DNA from: Plazaster borealis
Taxonomy: Eukaryota > Echinodermata > Asteroidea > Forcipulatida > Labidiasteridae
NCBI GenBank assembly: GCA_021014325.1
Contig: CM037472.1
Coordinates: 19,143,063 to 19,207,062, forward strand
Length of the DNA: 64,000 nucleotides
Reading direction: 5' to 3'
Part shown: one piece after another, positions 36,001-46,590 of the stretch
Position numbering within the stretch: position 1 is the stretch's first letter
Layout of the letters: every line of letters begins with the position of its first letter
Translations under genes and position numbers: made by a program
Notes under the pieces: model-generated
What the model saw: the letters and a program-made list of their open reading frames with translations, nothing else
Database searches by the model: none
What the model was told of the DNA's origin: nothing

Positions 36001-36434
36001 ACTTTATTAACCCATAAAAAACAAGTCAATAAATAAAAGTATAATCATATCTGATCCAATCACTATCCTGTAAGTTAAATTATTTCTGTTGGAAGTTTGT
36101 TTTTAATCTAAAACTTTAAAAGGTACTCTTTAATCGTAAAACAGTTCTTTGAAATTAAATAAATAATTGCAAAGTTAATCACAGCAGTCTATGTTTGTCT
36201 GTTATTCACTGGATCATATTTCATTGGTTTTTCCCTTTACTAAAGGAACATCTTAATGTTTTATGTAAATTACACATCAACCCTAACCACCCCAAACCCT
36301 TCAAACTGAAACTGTGGGGGGGGGGGGGTTCAGAACAATGGATATATGAGGTAGGTTTGATGCCACCTACCGTAGTGTCTCCAAAAGTCTCCAACTGTCA
36401 AAAAGAGAACCAAATCACACAAAAACAATAATAA

Positions 36435-36466
36435 CTAGAACTAAGTGTTTGTCCTTAGGACAAACA
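36435..36466 (-). mobile_element. Possible Helitron 3' terminus
   Basis: On the minus strand a perfect 23-bp palindrome (GTGTTTGTCCTAAGGACAAA plus CAC) is followed six bases later by CTAG and then T. That is the hairpin-plus-CTRR arrangement of Helitron 3' ends. The 5' TC end was not located; non-coding sequence up to about 37400 could belong to it. Confidence 0.4.
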
Positions 36467-37910
36467 CAAAGCTGTTCCGTTGTTTTACTTTGATTAAACG
36501 CTCCCGACCTTGAAAGTTAGTCTGACTTTGAGATTGAAGACTCTTCACCTTTAACAGGCCCTTTTTGACTAAGTGTGCCCAAAAACCTAAACCTAACCCC
36601 TAAATCTAACTTTCACCCACATCATATTAGAACCACGTGCTGTTGGACCCTTTTTCGGGAAATAAAGGTCAACATGGGGTTACAGTAACCTGAGGCTAAT
36701 CCTCATTGCTCAAAAGGTTTAAAACTGAAAAGAATTTGAAAAATTAGTGAAAGCATTCGTGTTTTAAAAAAAGATTTCGTTCTTTTAAGTAACTAAAATT
36801 TAACTTATTTGAAAAAGTTGTGTTTTTGACCAACTTAACACTTACACTTTTCTGAGCCATTGGCTTTTGTACACAGATTCAAAACGCGCAATAAATGACG
36901 TCATGGTGACTTCGTCCGGAATTTTAGGCCATCATATAGTTATACATTACCCACAAGTATAAAATCGAAAAAAGTTTGACGATCGGACGTATACTTTTTG
37001 AGATATGGTGGTCTAAAGATTGGCTAATTAAATAGTCATGTCATTATAACTAAGTAAACCAATTAATTAAGTTAAGCTAGTTACATTTAACTATAACTTC
37101 ATGACCCAAGCTTTAATATGATATAGGATCTGAATCTTTTATACTTGGCCAAGTATGATTTTTTGAGGTTACCAAATGCGTGTACAAAGCCTATGGCTTT
37201 TTTAATTTTTCTGGAATGACTTACGGCGGACGGTTTATTAAGAACGGAACAACTTCGAAGCGCCCTCAATTTTTTGCAGGCAGCCAGACGTCTTATGGAA
37301 ATATATCCACCCAGAATTTCCATTGTGTAGTGTTCACCAGAATGTATCTACCGTGCCAGGCTTCATTTCACCCGTACAAAGAGGGACACATGCCTTGGGT
37401 AATATCCCTTTTCTGGGGGTAATTATGTAACCCCCAATTCCAGACCTTTTTTCATGTTGTTGTACAATGTGGCAGAATGGACAGGCTGCCACTATTGTTT
37501 ATCATTGTATCCAGCTCAATGGGAGGTAAGTCCGAGCATTCTGAGATTCCAGCATACCATGGCAGATTATCAGCCGTGGCTCTCGGCTGAGGTTCTGTGA
37601 ATCACTGTGAGTGCCTACTCATATTTTCTCAAACAACAACATCAAATCCCTGTGCTAATTATGAGAATCATTATTGTCTTTTCTACGTCAAGTCGGAGAT
37701 TCATTATGGCGACCATATTTTCAAAGGAAAACGATTACTCAAGAAGTTCCAAAAGTCCCCCAAAATAATACCGCGGGTGGGCATGATTTTTTTCTTCAGA
37801 ATACCGACATGAAGTGGTTAAAACTCGAGCACACCAACCATTCTATCTAATCAACTCACCCCCTCTAACTTCTTCCCTCATTAGTACCAAGTGCCTTTAT
37901 CGATCCACAC

Positions 37911-38536
37911 CTAACCTCTGTTATCATAATTGCACCAACAGTAGGGTGGGTTACAGCAAGGTTTAAGAGAAGTGTCAAGGTCGTTGAAGAGTGGCTTCCC
38001 CATAACCATTGCTGCTTTATGATCAGACAGCAATCTCTCTACATCTTCTAACAGGTCTCTATACTTCTCTGGATCCAGTGGGTATTCTTCTTTGGGATCC
38101 TGGTCCATGTTGAACAGCAGCGGAGGGTCATGTGTTGTAACACAAGTGCCCATGCAGTCCAGGCAGTGACAAAATCCCTTCACATCTGGTATACCTGTTG
38201 GTCCACAGAACTCGGACAATTCGTTGGCTGTTAATATCTTCTGGGTGTGGTAGTGTACTTTGTACTGACGGTACCGTACTGCCATGATGTGCTCTCCGCA
38301 ATAATGAAACAGGGTCTCGTGCGGTGTTTTGCCCCCCTGTAGTAATACCTCCTTAAGGCTCCGCCCATCGATTACACGATCTGTTGGCGGGGTTCCTCCA
38401 GCAAGGTCAATAGCTGTATTGAAGAGATCCATGGAGCTGATGACTTCGTGGTTGGTGACGTCAGCTGGGAGGGTACCAGGCCACCAGGCTATAGCTGGTA
38501 CCCGTACACCACCATCCCATGTGTACCCCTTCCATC
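37911..38536 (-). CDS. Sulfatase exon 7: C-terminal domain and stop
   Basis: The acceptor is CAATAATACAG (AG 38538-38537). The split codon G+GA gives Gly306, then [20 protein letters not shown] with catalytic Lys308. Later blocks are [29 protein letters not shown], a Cys cluster ([16 protein letters not shown]), [20 protein letters not shown] and a final [12 protein letters not shown] is at 37913-37911. About 42 residues upstream of the acceptor are open in frame but intronic. Confidence 0.95.
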
Positions 38537-41500
38537 CTGTATTATTGAATTTAATAAGAGATTTCATGATGTTAAGCTTGGAGTTGAGGGCAGTATTAGA
38601 CAAGACAGGGTTGGCCATGTTAGACAGGTAGTCATTTGAATTTCTGCAGGGTGTCATAGCCATAAGAAAATGTTTATTTATTATTGCACTTGTGGTAATA
38701 AAACCAAGGATACCTCAAATAGAGCACTGAATCCCCGTTTCTCAGAGGCCAGGGGTAATAATAATAATAATAATAGTAACAAACCAGAAGGGAAACTGAC
38801 TGGGTAAATTGTACATAGTTTGGGGTTGAACAAAGAGAAAATGACTAGGGCAGAACTTGAATCTGCAACCTCCGGATTAACGTGCCAGCGCTCTAAATAC
38901 GTTATCTCCCTACTTTGTCAATATCTTTGTTCGGGGGTTGTTGAAATAGGGTTGCCTGGGGTTGTTGATTTCCAACCGGGGGCATTTGGGGTGTACTAGC
39001 CCCCCCCCCAAAAAAAACCCCAAATGTCCCTATTTTGCTCACGAGTTTAGGGCCCTTTTTCCAAGGGGTCGTCTGGCCCGTTTTCTTATTCAAGCGTGTT
39101 TTCATTTTGGATGGGTGTACCTCAAAACTGCACTGATTCACACTGAACGAAGAACTGTAGTTGTCTCAAAAAATGTTGCTTTGATTTGAAGAGGCCGAGA
39201 GATTTTAAAATCATTTTCGAGTATTTGTTTAAGATTAAGATTCACGAACCTCATTTAGCTTGTACACCCCTCTACCTATATAACTGGCTTCAGGATGCGA
39301 TTTGATGAACGTGAAAATTCCTGAAATGTGGCTTGCAGGGCATGGGTTCCCCCTTATGCTATAGACTCGGAATGTCCCAGCCGTTACAATTCATGAGGTT
39401 TACAGACTCTATGCGTCAACAGAAATACAAACCTACAGGTTTGGACACACTTTGGACTATTTCTTTCTCCCTTTGGTGACTGCTTTGCTTCTTTCCAGAA
39501 AACTTGACGACTCAAGGAGGTTTTTAGAAAAAAAACACCTCTGCAGTTCGTCTGCTTCCATCTCAGCATCTCAAAACATCTTCACAAACCTTTGAGCGGA
39601 TCTGCAGAGCCTCCTTCTTTGCACATTCCTCGTTCAGGTCCATGATCAGACAGGAAGATGACGAGCGTGTTCCTCTCTAGATTTAATTCTCTGAGTAACT
39701 TAAGCATCTCACCTACAGCCCAACTCATCTCATTCACAGTGTCACCGTATGGACCTGACAAAATATTAACAATCACAACTTTAGTTGCTATTGCTGCGTA
39801 GGCCACTTCCGGATAGAACCCCCTGATTTGGTCCATTATATTTATGGGCCAATTGGCGTCCCTCCCCCCCGCTCTTCATTGTGTTTTGGGAATCTCAGGA
39901 ATTCTTCAGAGGGTTCTGGGGGGGGGGGTACTTCTGTACAAAAGGGGATCGTTTATAGTACTGGAACATTTGGAGGGACTCCCTCTGCCACATATCGGGT
40001 ATGGTATATTATGGGCAGTTTATCTTTGGGAAGTATTCCTGATTGGGACAATTTGGGGAACTATTCCTGATTGGGTCAATTTGGGGAACTATTCCTGATT
40101 GAGTCAATTTGGGGAACTATTCCTGATTGGGTGAATTTGGGGAACTATTCCTGATTGGGTCAATTTGGGGATTTGATTGGGTAAGCTCTGGGTGATAGCC
40201 CTGAGAGGATCAATTTAAGCATGGAGGAAGAAATGATTTAAGTGCCATGCCATGCCTACTTGGGCAAATTTCAGAAGAGAAAAAAACTATCTACTACCTC
40301 TCCTGGAAGAATTCTTGAAGTCCTCTGAGCTAAACAAATTTGAGTGTGTCTGTGGGAAGGAGAAATAGAAGAAGAATGGCTCTTCTTGATGATTGTAAAT
40401 GAAGGACTTGGCCTCAAGAAGGAGTGTTGATGTCAGGTTGTGTGGGCTGATTGGTTGCTGTCTTATCGTGTCATTGGAGTACAGGAAACACGAGGATCTA
40501 TCTGGGTAAGGCAACATTTTCTGTAAACAGAAAACAAATAAATAATAAATAATCATTTATTATGTGTTTTTTCAAGCCAAGTAGGCCTCTAAAAGTGCTT
40601 TACAGTTCTGTTCATTAGGCTGTTATAGCCTTGCTGATACCATTTAACCCTTTCATGCACCATTTATTTTAGTGATAAATTGATCATATGGACACATTAA
40701 TTGTTTACTTGTTTTTTGCAAATGGTGACCCCCCCCCCCAAAAAAAAGGTCACAATAGCACCCTCAAGAGTCCTCTTTCCCATTCTGAAAACTGTGTGGC
40801 CGTGCGATCTTTATTTTTCGTTTTACAACTATTTTTCTGCAGGGATTTAAACCAGTCGCTAGTGACCGGTCGGCGCGTGAAAGAGCTAAACTCTATAGGA
40901 GTATGCAGCAACAGCACCTTAATGGGTGCACAGGTTGCTAATCATTCACATCATAATTGCTACCCTCGCAGGTGCCCATTTGGGAAGCAGCTGTAGGTGA
41001 TGGGAAGCAGCTATAGTTAAGTGTCTTGCCCCGGAACCGAGATTTGAAACTGAGATTCGAATAACTCACAGCCACCGGAACTTGAGTTTGATGCACAAGA
41101 CCGTTTTTGGGCCATGACGCGCCAAAAGGACATGTCATGAGTAGAATCAAGCAAATGAGTTCTAACCAGATTGGTAATTTTCCTTCATTTTGTTTGACAC
41201 TTTTGGGAACTTTACATTTAAAGCAGTTGGCAAATTCTGTGCTGCATGGTTTGTCATGCAAGTACATGTATTTAATTGCATAATGCTTGGCAACGCTATC
41301 ATAAATAATACACCAGGCACATGAGACCGAATGGCAGTGGCATAACCAGATTGGGGGGGGGGGGGAAGGGCCTGCTCAGAACCTGTCTTAAAATTTCCAT
41401 GGTCCAAGTATTTCTGAGCACATGCACATTGTAAAGAACAATAGAGCCTTCTCAGTGATTTCTAAAGCAATGCAGGAGGTACTGGAGTACTACGCACATG

Positions 41501-44500
41501 TAGGATACGAACCTGAGTGCCATTTAGCATTGCATTTTGTGGCACATTGTCGTGCAGTTTTAGTATCGGTGTGTGATGTGCGCATGTCAGTACTCAAGCA
41601 CAACGCTGAACGAACCTCCACACAATGCGCATCCACCATTTCCACCATTTGGGGAGTCAATTCCTTTGTGTACGTTTTGACTCCCAAAATGGCGGACAGG
41701 ATAGGTGCGTGTAAATGCGCTGCACATTGTGTGTCGGGTCAATATACCCCAATAGTCCAACCGGGCACTTTACCTTTGTGTTATCACATCTCCACAGAAG
41801 ACTGAACGGCAGTATCGTGCCCACAAAGTCAAAGCCATGATGCATCGGCAAATGATTTCCATCTTTGTAGTTGAATTCATTGATTCCTAAAGGGGAGACG
41901 GAAAAACCACTGATTCACAATCCTCCTCATGACAAACAGATTGAACTTTCGATCCTGTATAATCACCACAATATGACCAGACATGGCTAATGTTGTTGAT
42001 TTTTTTACTTTCTTTTTTCAGTAAAAATGTCTTTTAAAAAACCATTATGAAACAGAAATTCAGTTTTGTTTAAAAAAAATGTAAATACAAATAGTATGTC
42101 ATTGTCAACATGGGAAACATTGGAAAGTGTCAATTCTGGACATATAGTCCATAAGCCAGGGGCTGAAATTTCACATTATTGGTACCAACTCGAGGGACTA
42201 ATTCTAATATAATTTTTCTTGTTGCAAATAATTCACAACTCGCCATAAACTATGATAGCCTTTCACAAAAATTAGATCAATACCAGTTTTCGAAAGATTT
42301 TCCCCGTGAAATCTGAAACTTCTTAGCCTCTTCCGTTGTTGATAAGCCAACGGCCGTTTAGAGAGTAACATTTTGTTAACCCCATGTGATTGCACGGCAA
42401 GTGAATATTTGAGCTGTGCATGCATGCATACTGGAAAAGCCGTTGTATTCGTCACTGTGCAAGCATGCTGCCTTTCAACAATGTTTCTCTTTATCGGAGT
42501 GCTGCATCAAGAAGAATTAATTTGTATAAGTGAGATTTTGTTGAAAAATGCTTTTGTTATATGTTATATACCATTGCCTTTGATATATCGGTTGTTCTGA
42601 CACTCTGATATTCACATTACAGCAAATTTCGACACCCCGTTTCCAAATTGTACAAACCAACATGCACTAACCAAAACTCCTTCATGGTGCATCTTAATTT
42701 TAAACATTCAAATTTGAAGAGCTTTCTGGATATTGAAAAGAATGTGCAGTAGTTTTGTATGTGATCTTAGTATGTTAGAGTGCGTCACATGATTTGAACG
42801 TGACAACCTATGACCGCAGCAACCGATGTATTATACCTGCAGCAACCAGTGTGCTACACCCATAGCAACCATTGTAAGATACCCATAGCAAATAGTATAC
42901 TATCCCCAGTCAGTGATCCCCGGAATGTTTCAATTTCCCTCGGCTTCGCCTCAGGAAAAACAAAACTCTCCTGGGATCACCTTGGGAGTCGTAGTTTTAA
43001 CCATGGCAGCTGGGCAGCAGTCACTTGGTGTGAAATAACTCTTACCGAGATGCCACTTGCCACTCATCCCTGTTGCATATCCCAAATCCCTCAGTGCTTC
43101 GGCCACCGTCACTTCATCTTTTGGCAATCCGAACCTTGATTCTGATATAAACACCGGAAGATAACGTTGCTTGCTAGTTGAATAGAGACCAATGCGGACT
43201 GGGTACCTGCCTGGACCATAAATTGCATTCGTTATAATGCTTTATATCAAGGATGAATACTGTTTTTGAAATCAAAATGTTGTCCTAAAAGCCTACTTGG
43301 TGTAAGGTTGGCAGTAATATACAAATATAACATGGTTTGAGGGTTGACAGTCGCTATTAGCTCCCCAACAGGTATTGGAAATTGACAAACTAGTTCCCGA
43401 GGCAAAGTTAGTCATCGTTGAACTCAGCAAAGTGCGCCATTCATGTGTGCCACTATCTTCACATGTGTATGTAGCAAGCGATGTTCACACGCCTATAATA
43501 TTCTACACCCGCATGCGAGCGACAGTTCAACGATTGCTTCGTAAAGAGCAGGCATAGCAGGATGATACACATGCAAAACAATTTTTTCAATAACAGCTGA
43601 ACAAGTTGTGGGGTTTTCATATCAAAAGTTGATAAAAATCAGATAGTACAATCTCCACAAAATGTAAGATTTAATGTTTTCTTCCATTAAGCTGTTTGCG
43701 AATCGAGCCTGCAGGAAGTCCAGGCTCGATCTGTTGCTCTTTTGTGATGTCACAGGTTACATGGTCTGTAGATCAAAACTAAATAATATTATAAGCGTGT
43801 CAATTAATGTAGGTGTTTTATCATTATCAAAATACATCAGAACATTTATCTGCTTTAAAAAATTTCACCCACCTGTAAGCATTGATCCCCTGCTTGGTGT
43901 ACAAAACAATGCTGCACTGTACCACTGAGTGAACCTAATGCCCTCTCGACCCATTTGATCCACTGGACCAAACTCTTGACTTGGATGACCGTATGAAGAC
44001 AAGTCTCCATATCTAATGCAAGACAGAGAAGGAACATCGTTACAATTACTAACATTCTTCTTTTTCATGGCGTGTCGTGGCCGAGCGGATAAGAACACCG
44101 GACTCAAGCTCTGGTGTTTCTGATCAGCAGAGTGTGGGTTCGAGTCCTGGTTGTGACACTTGTGTCCTTAAGCAAGACACTTAACCACTATTACTGCGTC
44201 CTTCGGATGGGACGTAAAGCCGTAGGTCCCGTGTGTTGTGTAATGCACGTAAAAGAACCCAGTGCAATCATAGTAAAGAGAAGGGGTTCGCCCCGGTGTT
44301 CCTGGTCTGATCGGCAGCATATTGCACCACAACACCTTGTAAACGATTACATGGTGCTATAAATGAATAGGCCTCATACTTCAAAACGTAGCTCCACATA
44401 CCTTGCAGGAAAAAACACTGAGCGCTTTGATACGCCCATTGGGATGTGATAAAGCGCTATATAAGAACCAAGTATTATTATTATTATTCTTTTTTTTTGG

Positions 44501-45169
44501 ATACCCAAACCTCCTGCTGGATCGCGGGAGTGATTGAGCTTAAACTTTCACAGGGTTTGTTTTATTTCATGATGGATCACAACGTGCGGATATACTGCCC
44601 TTTGACAAGTACCAATGTTGTCCGCGTGCTTTAAAACAATAGGTTAAAGGGACGGTATAACTTTTTGGTAATTACTCCAAAAATTAATGACCATATAAAC
44701 TTACTTGGTAAAGAGCACTGGAGAGCTGTTGATATTCTAAAACATTGTTAGAAACGACCCCCTTTGAAGTAATGTAGTTTTAGAGAAAGAGGTCATTTTC
44801 ACACAAACATTTGAACCTGAGAAACACTTCAGGCATTAAGCCTTTCTCAGGCATCTGAAAGCACACAATTCTGTGCAACAAGGGTGGTTTTTCTTTCATC
44901 ATTTTTGCAACTTTGATGACCAATTGAGCCCAAATTTTCACAGGTTTGTTATCTAATCTTATGCATATGTTGGGATACACCAAGTGAGGATGTCTTTGAC
45001 AATTACCAAAAGTATACCCTGCCTATAAGTAGGTTTGTGGTTACCACAGCTACCCTCACCCCATGTCATCTGCCAGGAAGATGATGATATTAGGTTTGTC
45101 TAGGGCTTGGCGCATCGCTATTGTCAGCTTGAACCATAAGACAAGGAAGCACACAAGTTTACCAGCCAT
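37911..45169 (-). CDS. Secreted/lysosomal-type sulfatase, steryl-sulfatase/arylsulfatase D-E-F-H family, complete
   Basis: Seven exons on the minus strand (45169-45060, 44012-43873, 43210-43046, 41886-41774, 40520-40298, 39754-39590, 38536-37911) join without a frame break into 514 codons including TAG, so 513 aa. Sulfatases hydrolyse sulfate esters using a formylglycine made from Cys. Visible catalytic residues: metal-binding D34/D35 in FLADDMG; C74-T-P-S-R78; K135 and H137 in GKWHLG; H235 in QTHSNLF; D287-H288 in LSDHG; K308 in LKGWKGYTW. The N terminus is a hydrophobic signal peptide. The C-terminal Cys-rich tail ([10 protein letters not shown], then CCNPPYCWC) and THDPPLLF mark the steryl-sulfatase/ARSD-H branch. 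Sequons NDT, NLT and NSS lie in exon 5. The two membrane helices of human steryl-sulfatase are absent, so the enzyme should be soluble. Its substrate is unknown. Confidence 0.95.
39590..39754 (-). CDS. Sulfatase exon 6: GPYGD and LSDHG
   Basis: The acceptor is TATTTTGTCAG (AG 39756-39755) and the donor is AAAG|GTTTGT at 39589. It encodes [19 protein letters not shown], the helix that precedes FLSDHG (metal ligands D287 and H288), then GGSADPLK leading to the Lys308 loop in the next exon. Confidence 0.94.
40029..40170 (+). repeat. 28-bp minisatellite in sulfatase intron 5
   Basis: About five head-to-tail units of AACTATTCCTGATTGGGTCA plus ATTTGGGG, nearly identical to one another, with only single-base changes. 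Confidence 0.93.
40298..40520 (-). CDS. Sulfatase exon 5: catalytic His235
   Basis: The acceptor is CTGTTTACAG (AG 40522-40521) and the donor is AGAG|GTAGTA at 40297. It starts KMLPYPDR and carries the sequons NDT, NLT and NSS, followed by [16 protein letters not shown]. The [10 protein letters not shown] block aligns with HTALFSSKDF of human steryl-sulfatase (from memory), placing H235 as the active-site His. Confidence 0.93.
40644..40889. mobile_element. piggyBac-type MITE in sulfatase intron 4
   Basis: The left end TTAACCCTTTCATGCACC and the right end read from the other strand, TTAGCTCTTTCACGCGCC, agree at most positions. The interior carries C9/A8 homopolymers at 40729-40747. Confidence 0.6.
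41774..41886 (-). CDS. Sulfatase exon 4: MHHGFD segment
   Basis: The acceptor is TCCCCTTTAG (AG 41888-41887) and the donor is AAAG|GTAAAG at 41773. It encodes [26 protein letters not shown]. In steryl-sulfatase the equivalent point leads into the transmembrane hairpin; here the exon ends after the conserved Cys172 and the next exon resumes directly in the soluble fold. Confidence 0.92.
42813..42903 (+). repeat. 23-bp minisatellite in sulfatase intron 3
   Basis: Four units resembling ACCCATAGCAACCATTGTAA plus GAT, diverged from each other. Confidence 0.8.
43046..43210 (-). CDS. Sulfatase exon 3: GRYPVR and GKWHLG
   Basis: The acceptor is TATGGTCCAG (AG 43212-43211) and the donor is CTCG|GTAAGA at 43045. 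It encodes [10 protein letters not shown], then [28 protein letters not shown], the second sulfatase signature, with active-site Lys135 and His137. The more distal AG in the CAGGCAG acceptor would break frame with exon 2, so the first AG was chosen. Confidence 0.95.
43873..44012 (-). CDS. Sulfatase exon 2: formylglycine site
   Basis: The acceptor is TTGCATTAG (AG 44014-44013) and the donor is ACAG|GTGGGT at 43872. The exon encodes [11 protein letters not shown] and [17 protein letters not shown] is the C-x-P-S-R sequence that the formylglycine-generating enzyme modifies (C74). A tRNA-headed SINE lies only about 57 bp upstream of this acceptor. Confidence 0.95.
44070..44488 (+). mobile_element. 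tRNA-derived SINE in sulfatase intron 1
   Basis: The tRNA-like head has pol III box A TGGCCGAGCGG (44078-44088) and box B GGTTCGAGTCC (44137-44147), Ser/Leu-like. The body includes CTTCGGATGGGACGTAAAGCC, AATGCACGTAAAAGAACCCA and GCGCTATATAAGAACC, and the tail is an ATT microsatellite. It is antisense to the host gene and its head is about 57 bp from the exon 2 acceptor. Confidence 0.85.
44645..45022 (+). mobile_element. Family C long-TIR element in sulfatase intron 1
   Basis: AAAGGGACGGTATAACTTTTTGG to CAATTACCAAAAGTATACCCTGCC. It ends about 40 bp before the donor of sulfatase exon 1 (45059). Confidence 0.78.
45060..45169 (-). CDS. Sulfatase exon 1: signal peptide and metal-binding Asp pair
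   Basis: I chose the start ATG at 45169-45167 because it gives a normal signal peptide (Lys, then an L/V/F/W-rich core, ending near TIAMRQA) just before the sulfatase fold starts at [13 protein letters not shown]. The donor is ATGGG|GTGAGG at 45059. A pyrimidine-rich acceptor at 45218 (TTTTTTTTCCAG) suggests the 5' UTR is split and an upstream non-coding exon exists. Upstream in-frame ATG 45250 would lie in that intron. Confidence 0.92.
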
Positions 45170-45337
45170 CCTCCCAGATCCTCTCCTTTTAATCTTGATT
45201 CCTACTCGAAGCTTCAACTGGAAAAAAAAGGAAAACACGGTGTAAAGCAACTTAAGTTAACAGCAAAATAAAAAACATTAGGCCTACATTTATCATTGAA
45301 CCCTAGAAATAATTCAACCTCTTGTTACCCAAGATCA

Positions 45338-45511
45338 GGGCCCAATTTCACAAAGCTGTTAAGCAAAAAATCTTGACAAATTTCTTTGCTAAGCAAAAAT
45401 TGAGTGGGGCACCAGCCACAACAAACCAAACTTAATGTCATTTTGGCTGGTAACCTGTTTCTGCTAAGCAATACTAATCTGTGCTTAGCAAGTTTTTGTG
45501 AAATTGGGCCC
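45338..45511. mobile_element. Family A palindromic MITE upstream of the sulfatase gene
   Basis: GGGCCCAATTTCACAAAGCTG to TTGTGAAATTGGGCCC, 174 bp. It is about 120 bp upstream of the putative 5' UTR acceptor of the sulfatase. A further related palindrome (GGGGCCAATTTCACTTATGC, with inverted GATTTAGTGA units) follows at 45516-45660. Confidence 0.75.
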
Positions 45512-45949
45512 TGTTGGGGCCAATTTCACTTATGCTGTTTGATCATTGCAAACGCCGAAACTGATCGCTAAATCCAAAATCCATCGCAACTTAGCTATGG
45601 ATTTTGGATAGTGATTTCACTAAATCTTTGCGATAAATTTACAAAAAGATTTAGTGATGACAGTCTTGCCATGACTCGTTAGTGGCCACAAAGTATAAGA
45701 TAAATTGTTGCAGCAGTATAGCTGCTCTTCACAAAATTGCTCGGCCATTTTGTAATTTCATGAGCGAACGCAAACATAAACATGGGAAGTGACAGACACA
45801 AAAAATCACCAGTGACCGGCCATGCCAACGACAAGAAGAGAGCACCCTCGTGATTGGTTATCTCCCACGGCTCTACCTTCATGGTTATTGCGGGGGTAGA
45901 TAGCGATCAGAATTTGATGGGAAGAAGGTTGAATGAAACCCATTTTCAG

Positions 45950-46590
45950 TTTTTATGGTTTTATAAACCATGATTTGTGAACACACAGTTTTTCATGGTT
46001 TGTTAACCATGTTTTATATTGCTTCAGTTTTAATGGTTTATAAAATGACACAGGTGAAAATGTATGGTTTTGTTTGCGGTGCTTCTCTCTGAAGGGGGGC
46101 AAAGACGGATTTCTGCTCAGGCACCGCCGGTGAGGTGGTCGGGCACCCTCTTTGTCTGACATGTCTTTATGTGAGTCGATACATGTCCTCCGCCCACTCG
46201 CGAACTTCAGGATCCCTGTCGCTGTATTGTGTTCAATTAATTTACATTTTCCCACAGATGAACCTCTATGATGCAATGTACTGTACTTTGAGAATGCAAT
46301 GGCATGAATGAAAAAGAAAAGTAAAAGAGAGTGAAATCATGGAGGTCTAATTCTATGGTAAAATCACAGGAAAAAAAAAAACTTTCATTTTTTAAACCAA
46401 ATTGTTTATGATGATTCAATTTTCTTTGTTTATAAACCATAATGTTGATTATGTTCATGGTTTACAAACAAGATTAAAAAACACAAAACATTACTTTCCT
46501 GTGTGTAAACCATACAAATAATGTTGACAACATTTTCTATGATTTAGGCCTACATCTATAATCGTTATTATATAATAAACCATGATAAAA
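45950..46590. repeat. Cluster of ATGGTTTATAAACCAT-type palindromes
   Basis: At least eight ATGGTTT/AAACCAT half-sites, several joined as palindromes (GGTTTTATAAACC at 45956, CATGGTTTGTTAACCATG at 45994). They are distributed over both edges of the segment, as in a decayed inverted repeat. It lies in the divergent intergenic region upstream of both the sulfatase and FEZ. Confidence 0.5.

Larger units (their letters stand above)
30039..37910. other. Convergent intergenic region between AFTPH and the sulfatase
   Basis: It includes both genes' unassigned 3' UTRs. Contents: family C (30425), tandem duplication (31743), family B (31925), a GGCGGCTA MITE (32964), a partial family A left end (35183-35250), a G11 run at 36315, and the possible Helitron end (36435). 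33100-35180 and 35460-36300 are AT-rich with nothing I can name. Confidence 0.65.

Noticed and set aside
38536..38663. N-terminal extension of the last sulfatase exon to ATG 38663
   Set aside because: The 42 residues are not sulfatase-like and precede a good acceptor; the sulfatase fold resumes exactly at 38536.
41422..41805. 127-codon open frame on the plus strand
   Set aside because: It overlaps sulfatase exon 4 on the opposite strand; most of it is a dispersed repeat containing TTTTGACTCCCAAAATGG (also at 59348).
44070..44160. Serine/leucine-like tRNA gene
   Set aside because: It has box A and box B but no closing acceptor stem, and is followed by a SINE body and ATT tail.
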